Shown: positions 23,445 to 26,172 of the stretch, piece after piece
How the letters are laid out: each line of letters opens with the position of its first letter
How positions within the stretch are numbered: position 1 is the first letter of the stretch
NCBI GenBank assembly: GCA_036381435.1
Contig: DASVCW010000015.1
Coordinates: forward strand, 1-26,172
Direction of reading: 5' to 3'
Length of the DNA stretch: 26,172 bases
Origin: Fodinibius sp036381435
GTDB taxonomy: Bacteria; Bacteroidota; Rhodothermia; Balneolales; Balneolaceae
Notes under the pieces: model-generated
The model's database searches: none
Told to the model about the DNA's origin: nothing
What the model saw: the letters and a program-made list of their open reading frames with translations, nothing else
Program-made: the position numbers and the translations under genes

Positions 23445-23539
23445 ACAATAGTAGGTAATTTGACTGTTTCTATTCTTAACCACTCAACCCTTTAACTTTA
23501 TTCTCCATCCATCCAACCCTCAATCAATCAATCAATCTC

Positions 23540-24373
23540 CTACTCTGCATTTCCATATAAATACATATCGCCGGTAGGTTGGGGAACGCCGCCTTTAGGC
23601 TCCATGGTAACAGCAAAAGCACTGGTTGCCTGTTCAGTAGCATTAACTATTTTTTCTACTTTAAAGAAATTGTCACTTGGGTCGTTAACTGCAAAAACTC
23701 CCGCACTCACCGGTTTGTTATTTACAATAATCCAAAGCTGGTAGCTTTTGTTATCGGGCACAGGGGGCAGGTTTGAAACCTGCAACAGGGCCTGTTCCTT
23801 CTCAGAGTCCCAAATTATTTTTCCGTATCCACTTGGATTCACTTCAAGTCCGGCCATCATCACTAAATCTACTTCGCGTGCCTCTAAAATAGAAAGCAGT
23901 TCTTCTTTCTGCTCAAGATCATTTTGTAACGCGGTAATCTTCGTTTGCTGTTGAGCAATGACTGTTTCTTTTTGGTTGATTTCAGTGCTCAGATTAAAGG
24001 AATAGAAGATAAGGCTGAGGCTTATGATCAGAAGGGCAAAAGAAGCCGCTGCCGTAAAAGCAGGCCAGTTAAAACCATTGTCCTTTTTATCATCAAGATC
24101 AACAGGAGAAACATTGGGCGTTTCATTACCTGCTTCTTCGCGTATTTGAGCCATCAACCGTGCTTTTAAAGCTTCGGGCGGATCATCTTTTTCCACAGTA
24201 AAAGAAAGTTGGTTAGCAGCTGCCCAAAGTTCTTGATACAGCAGCCGTTCCTCTTCGGTTGCTTCGCCCAGCATCTGCTCAAACTCCCTGCGTTCGTCTT
24301 CATTAAGGGCATGAAGAACATAACCGGCACAAAGTTCCTCGAATTTTTCGGTATGTGATTGTTGGTTAGCCAT
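23540..24373 (-). CDS. RskA-type membrane anti-sigma factor
   Basis: This 277-residue inner-membrane protein opens with a cytoplasmic anti-sigma domain (residues about 8-80, FEELCAGYVLHALNEDERRE), which lacks the HxxxCxxC zinc motif, as in RskA relatives. A single transmembrane helix follows at about 105-127 (FTAAASFALLIISLSLIFYS). Then comes a periplasmic coiled coil (about 130-165) and an RskA C-terminal domain (about 170-277) with SNLPPVPDNKSYQLWIIVNN and a final TGDMYLYG. It should bind and hold the sigma factor encoded just upstream, and release it on proteolysis. The two genes overlap by 8 bases. The signal is unknown. Confidence 0.92.
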   Translation of the reverse strand: MANQQSHTEKFEELCAGYVLHALNEDERREFEQMLGEATEEERLLYQELWAAANQLSFTVEKDDPPEALKARLMAQIREEAGNETPNVSPVDLDDKKDNGFNWPAFTAAASFALLIISLSLIFYSFNLSTEINQKETVIAQQQTKITALQNDLEQKEELLSILEAREVDLVMMAGLEVNPSGYGKIIWDSEKEQALLQVSNLPPVPDNKSYQLWIIVNNKPVSAGVFAVNDPSDNFFKVEKIVNATEQATSAFAVTMEPKGGVPQPTGDMYLYGNAE

Positions 24374-24947
24374 CAGTTACTATAAATTCTGATAAAATGG
24401 TTTTCAGTTTCATCATTCCCTGGCGGGTGCGGGTTTTTACCGTTCCGAGGGGAATGTTCAGTTGGTCAGCTATTTCTGATTGCGTTAATCCCTTGTAATA
24501 AGCAATCTCAATTACTTCTTTTTGGCTATCGGGAATTTCATTCAGCGCTTTCTTTACCAATTCGGCACGGTCGGAAAATATGGTAGTCTCCAAAGGATCA
24601 AATTTATCACCTTCGAGCGTAAACAGAGGCTCATGGATACTAACGGACGCTTTTTGCTGGGTCTTATATCCCTTCGACCGAAGCCGGTCAATGGCTTTAT
24701 TGCGCGCCAGGGTTACAATCCAGCTGTACACATTACCGCGGTTTTCATCAAAAGAACCGGCTTTATTCCAGATCTTCACGAAAATTTCCTGAAGTACATC
24801 TTCGGCTTCTTCGCGTGTTTTAACGATTGAAATAACCATTCCATAAAGTAAGCGTTTATAAAGATCATAAAGCTCTTCCAGCGCATCAGGATCACGAGAT
24901 TTAATGCGCATCATTAATTGTCTTTCATCATCAGAATTGCCGTGCAT
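24366..24947 (-). CDS. ECF RNA polymerase sigma factor (SigK-like)
   Basis: Region 2 (LYDLYKRLLYGMVISIVKTR, then AEDVLQEIFVKIW and YSWIVTLARNKAIDRLR) binds core polymerase and the -10 element. Region 4 (EVIEIAYYKGLTQSEIADQL, then IPLGTVKTRTRQGMMKLK) is the -35-reading HTH. There is no region 1.1 or 3, as in extracytoplasmic-function sigma factors. I chose ATG 24947 (MHGNSDDERQ, 193 aa), because GGAAAAG lies just before it; the frame opens at 24986 with a hydrophobic 13-residue extension unlike the family. The gene overlaps its RskA-type anti-sigma gene by 8 bases. It probably activates its own promoter in the divergent region to the right. Confidence 0.94.
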   Translation of the reverse strand: MHGNSDDERQLMMRIKSRDPDALEELYDLYKRLLYGMVISIVKTREEAEDVLQEIFVKIWNKAGSFDENRGNVYSWIVTLARNKAIDRLRSKGYKTQQKASVSIHEPLFTLEGDKFDPLETTIFSDRAELVKKALNEIPDSQKEVIEIAYYKGLTQSEIADQLNIPLGTVKTRTRQGMMKLKTILSEFIVTDG

Positions 24948-25131
24948 CACTTTTCCGATGGCCGCAAGCAGTGTAAATATTAACACAATATTGTTCTATT
25001 TAATTATTACGCAATAAACGGCTATGGGGTTTTAAAAAAAATTTGGTGGAATCATTAAAATCTGTTAGCCTTTCACCGACAGAAGATAACAAGAACTTTT
25101 AAACTATCTAATTTTGCCCTGGTTACTGCGA

Positions 25132-26172
25132 ATGACGTTGGTGGTGTCCCTCATAATGGCACCGGCCGTAATATATTTGATGTGGCGATATTTTCAATCC
25201 ACTAAAACGATTTTTGATCAGCGATGGACCCGAGTTGTCGTACCTGTCTTGCTGATTTCTTTTTATGCGTTTCCCGTTAGTGGCTTCCTTGATTTCTATC
25301 TGACCGGCTCTATTGATATTCTTAAATACTTTAAGCCTGTCGTTTACTGGTTTTGGTTCGGGCTGGTTTTTGTCTACCTGCTGCTTACTTGGGTGATCAT
25401 TGCAGATGTCATCAAATTCATCAGCCGTTTTTTTACTCACAAGAAAGAAACGGTGAGTAATGTTCATGCCCGTGTGATACTCGTTTTGCTGCCGGTGTTG
25501 TTTTTATTCACAGGCTGGAAAACCTACGATCATACTACTTCTACTGCTGTTACGGAAATAACACTTTCGCTTGAAGAAATTCCGTCTGTACTGCAAGACT
25601 TCAAAATCATCCATATTTCAGACATCCAGGGTGATGAATATACGGGTGAAGAAGATATTGCTGAATATATAAGGTTGGTGAATGAGCAAAATCCTGATTT
25701 AATTGTTTTTACGGGTGATTTGATTTCCTATGGCACGGATTTTATCCAAATGGCGGCACGGGCATTGGGAGAAGCAGAAGCTACTTATGGCACTCTCGCC
25801 GTAGTGGGCGATCATGATTTTTGGGCGGGAGTTGAACATGTAGAACAGGCCTTAGCCGAACAGGGAATTCCTTTATTACGTGATGAAAATATGGTCTTGA
25901 ACCTTGATAGTACAGCTTCAGTATTGGTTACGGGTGTTACCGAAGTCTATAGCAAAGAATCGGACCCACAAGTGGTAGATTCATTGATGGATCATGCCGA
26001 CGGTCAAGATCTGAAAATACTGGCTTCTCATCAAATAGATGGACATTTAATAGAAAATGCCATTGAGCACAGTTATGACTTAGCTCTTGCGGGACACACA
26101 CACGGCGGACAAATTCGCGTACCTTTTATGGGTATGACCTTTTCTGCATCAGACCTGGAAACCGACTTTGTA
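25132..26172 (+). CDS. Membrane-anchored metallophosphoesterase (3' end outside window)
   Basis: The frame is open to the last base; 347 codons are visible. About four transmembrane segments (TLVVSLIMAPAVIYLM; VVVPVLLISFYAFPVSGF; VVYWFWFGLVFVYLLLTW; VILVLLPVLFLFTGW) precede a calcineurin-like phosphoesterase domain starting near residue 150. This is the YkuE/YaeI-like layout. Motifs: ISDIQGDE where most relatives have DxH, TGDLIS, VVGDHDFW where most have GNHD, ASHQ and AGHTHGGQI. The Gln-for-His and Asp-for-Asn changes affect metal-site positions. ATG 25132 was chosen; an in-frame TTG at 25114 is possible. It is divergent from the ECF sigma gene and may belong to its regulon, an inference from position only. 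Confidence 0.88.
   Translation, partial: MTLVVSLIMAPAVIYLMWRYFQSTKTIFDQRWTRVVVPVLLISFYAFPVSGFLDFYLTGSIDILKYFKPVVYWFWFGLVFVYLLLTWVIIADVIKFISRFFTHKKETVSNVHARVILVLLPVLFLFTGWKTYDHTTSTAVTEITLSLEEIPSVLQDFKIIHISDIQGDEYTGEEDIAEYIRLVNEQNPDLIVFTGDLISYGTDFIQMAARALGEAEATYGTLAVVGDHDFWAGVEHVEQALAEQGIPLLRDENMVLNLDSTASVLVTGVTEVYSKESDPQVVDSLMDHADGQDLKILASHQIDGHLIENAIEHSYDLALAGHTHGGQIRVPFMGMTFSASDLETDFV

Overview
The window looks like a chromosomal segment of a Bacteroidota-related bacterium, most probably of the Balneolota/Rhodothermota group. This is inference. It rests on multi-domain VCBS-repeat lipoproteins, a DUF4412 secreted protein, an ATP-dependent ligase next to a beta-CASP-like exonuclease, weak or missing Shine-Dalgarno sites, and long intergenic inverted repeats of a kind common in these genomes. 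Coding density is high. No tRNA, rRNA, CRISPR array, transposase or phage gene was recognised.

Region 1 (1-5302) is surface/secreted: the C-terminal end of a VCBS/FG-GAP protein, an unrecognised 712-residue exported protein with a long coiled coil, a short orphan coding-like fragment, then a complete lipoprotein with two bacterial Ig-like domains and seven VCBS/FG-GAP repeats. The first and last are clear paralogues. A 393-base spacer follows with a 13-bp tandem repeat and a strong hairpin.

Region 2 (5303-9497, all minus) is a run TerC -> small membrane protein -> MBL-fold exonuclease -> ATP-dependent DNA ligase. The exonuclease and ligase are two members of the four-gene ligase-associated DNA repair set; the helicase and the PdeM endonuclease are not here.

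Region 3 (9498-13264) holds a structured intergenic element, an OxyR peroxide sensor with both redox cysteines, a coupled acylphosphatase-ThpR pair on the plus strand, and a minus-strand run VOC -> DsrE-like -> Crp/Fnr regulator.

Region 4 (13580-21739) is housekeeping: dnaE, thioredoxin with a good terminator, a 172-bp MITE-like element, an RsbW-type anti-sigma kinase downstream of glutamate dehydrogenase, an HNH nuclease and mnmA with a good terminator.

Region 5 (21811-26172) holds a DUF4412 protein, an MntA/HepT-type (HI0073/HI0074) nucleotidyltransferase-HEPN pair whose HEPN toxin gene carries an in-frame stop, an ECF sigma factor with an RskA-type anti-sigma factor, and divergently a membrane-anchored metallophosphoesterase that runs off the window end.

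I found no clear undescribed multi-gene system. The best leads are the disrupted HepT toxin beside an intact MntA, the unrecognised exported protein bracketed by VCBS paralogues, three intergenic elements that each fold into several hairpins, and a metallophosphoesterase with altered metal-site motifs.
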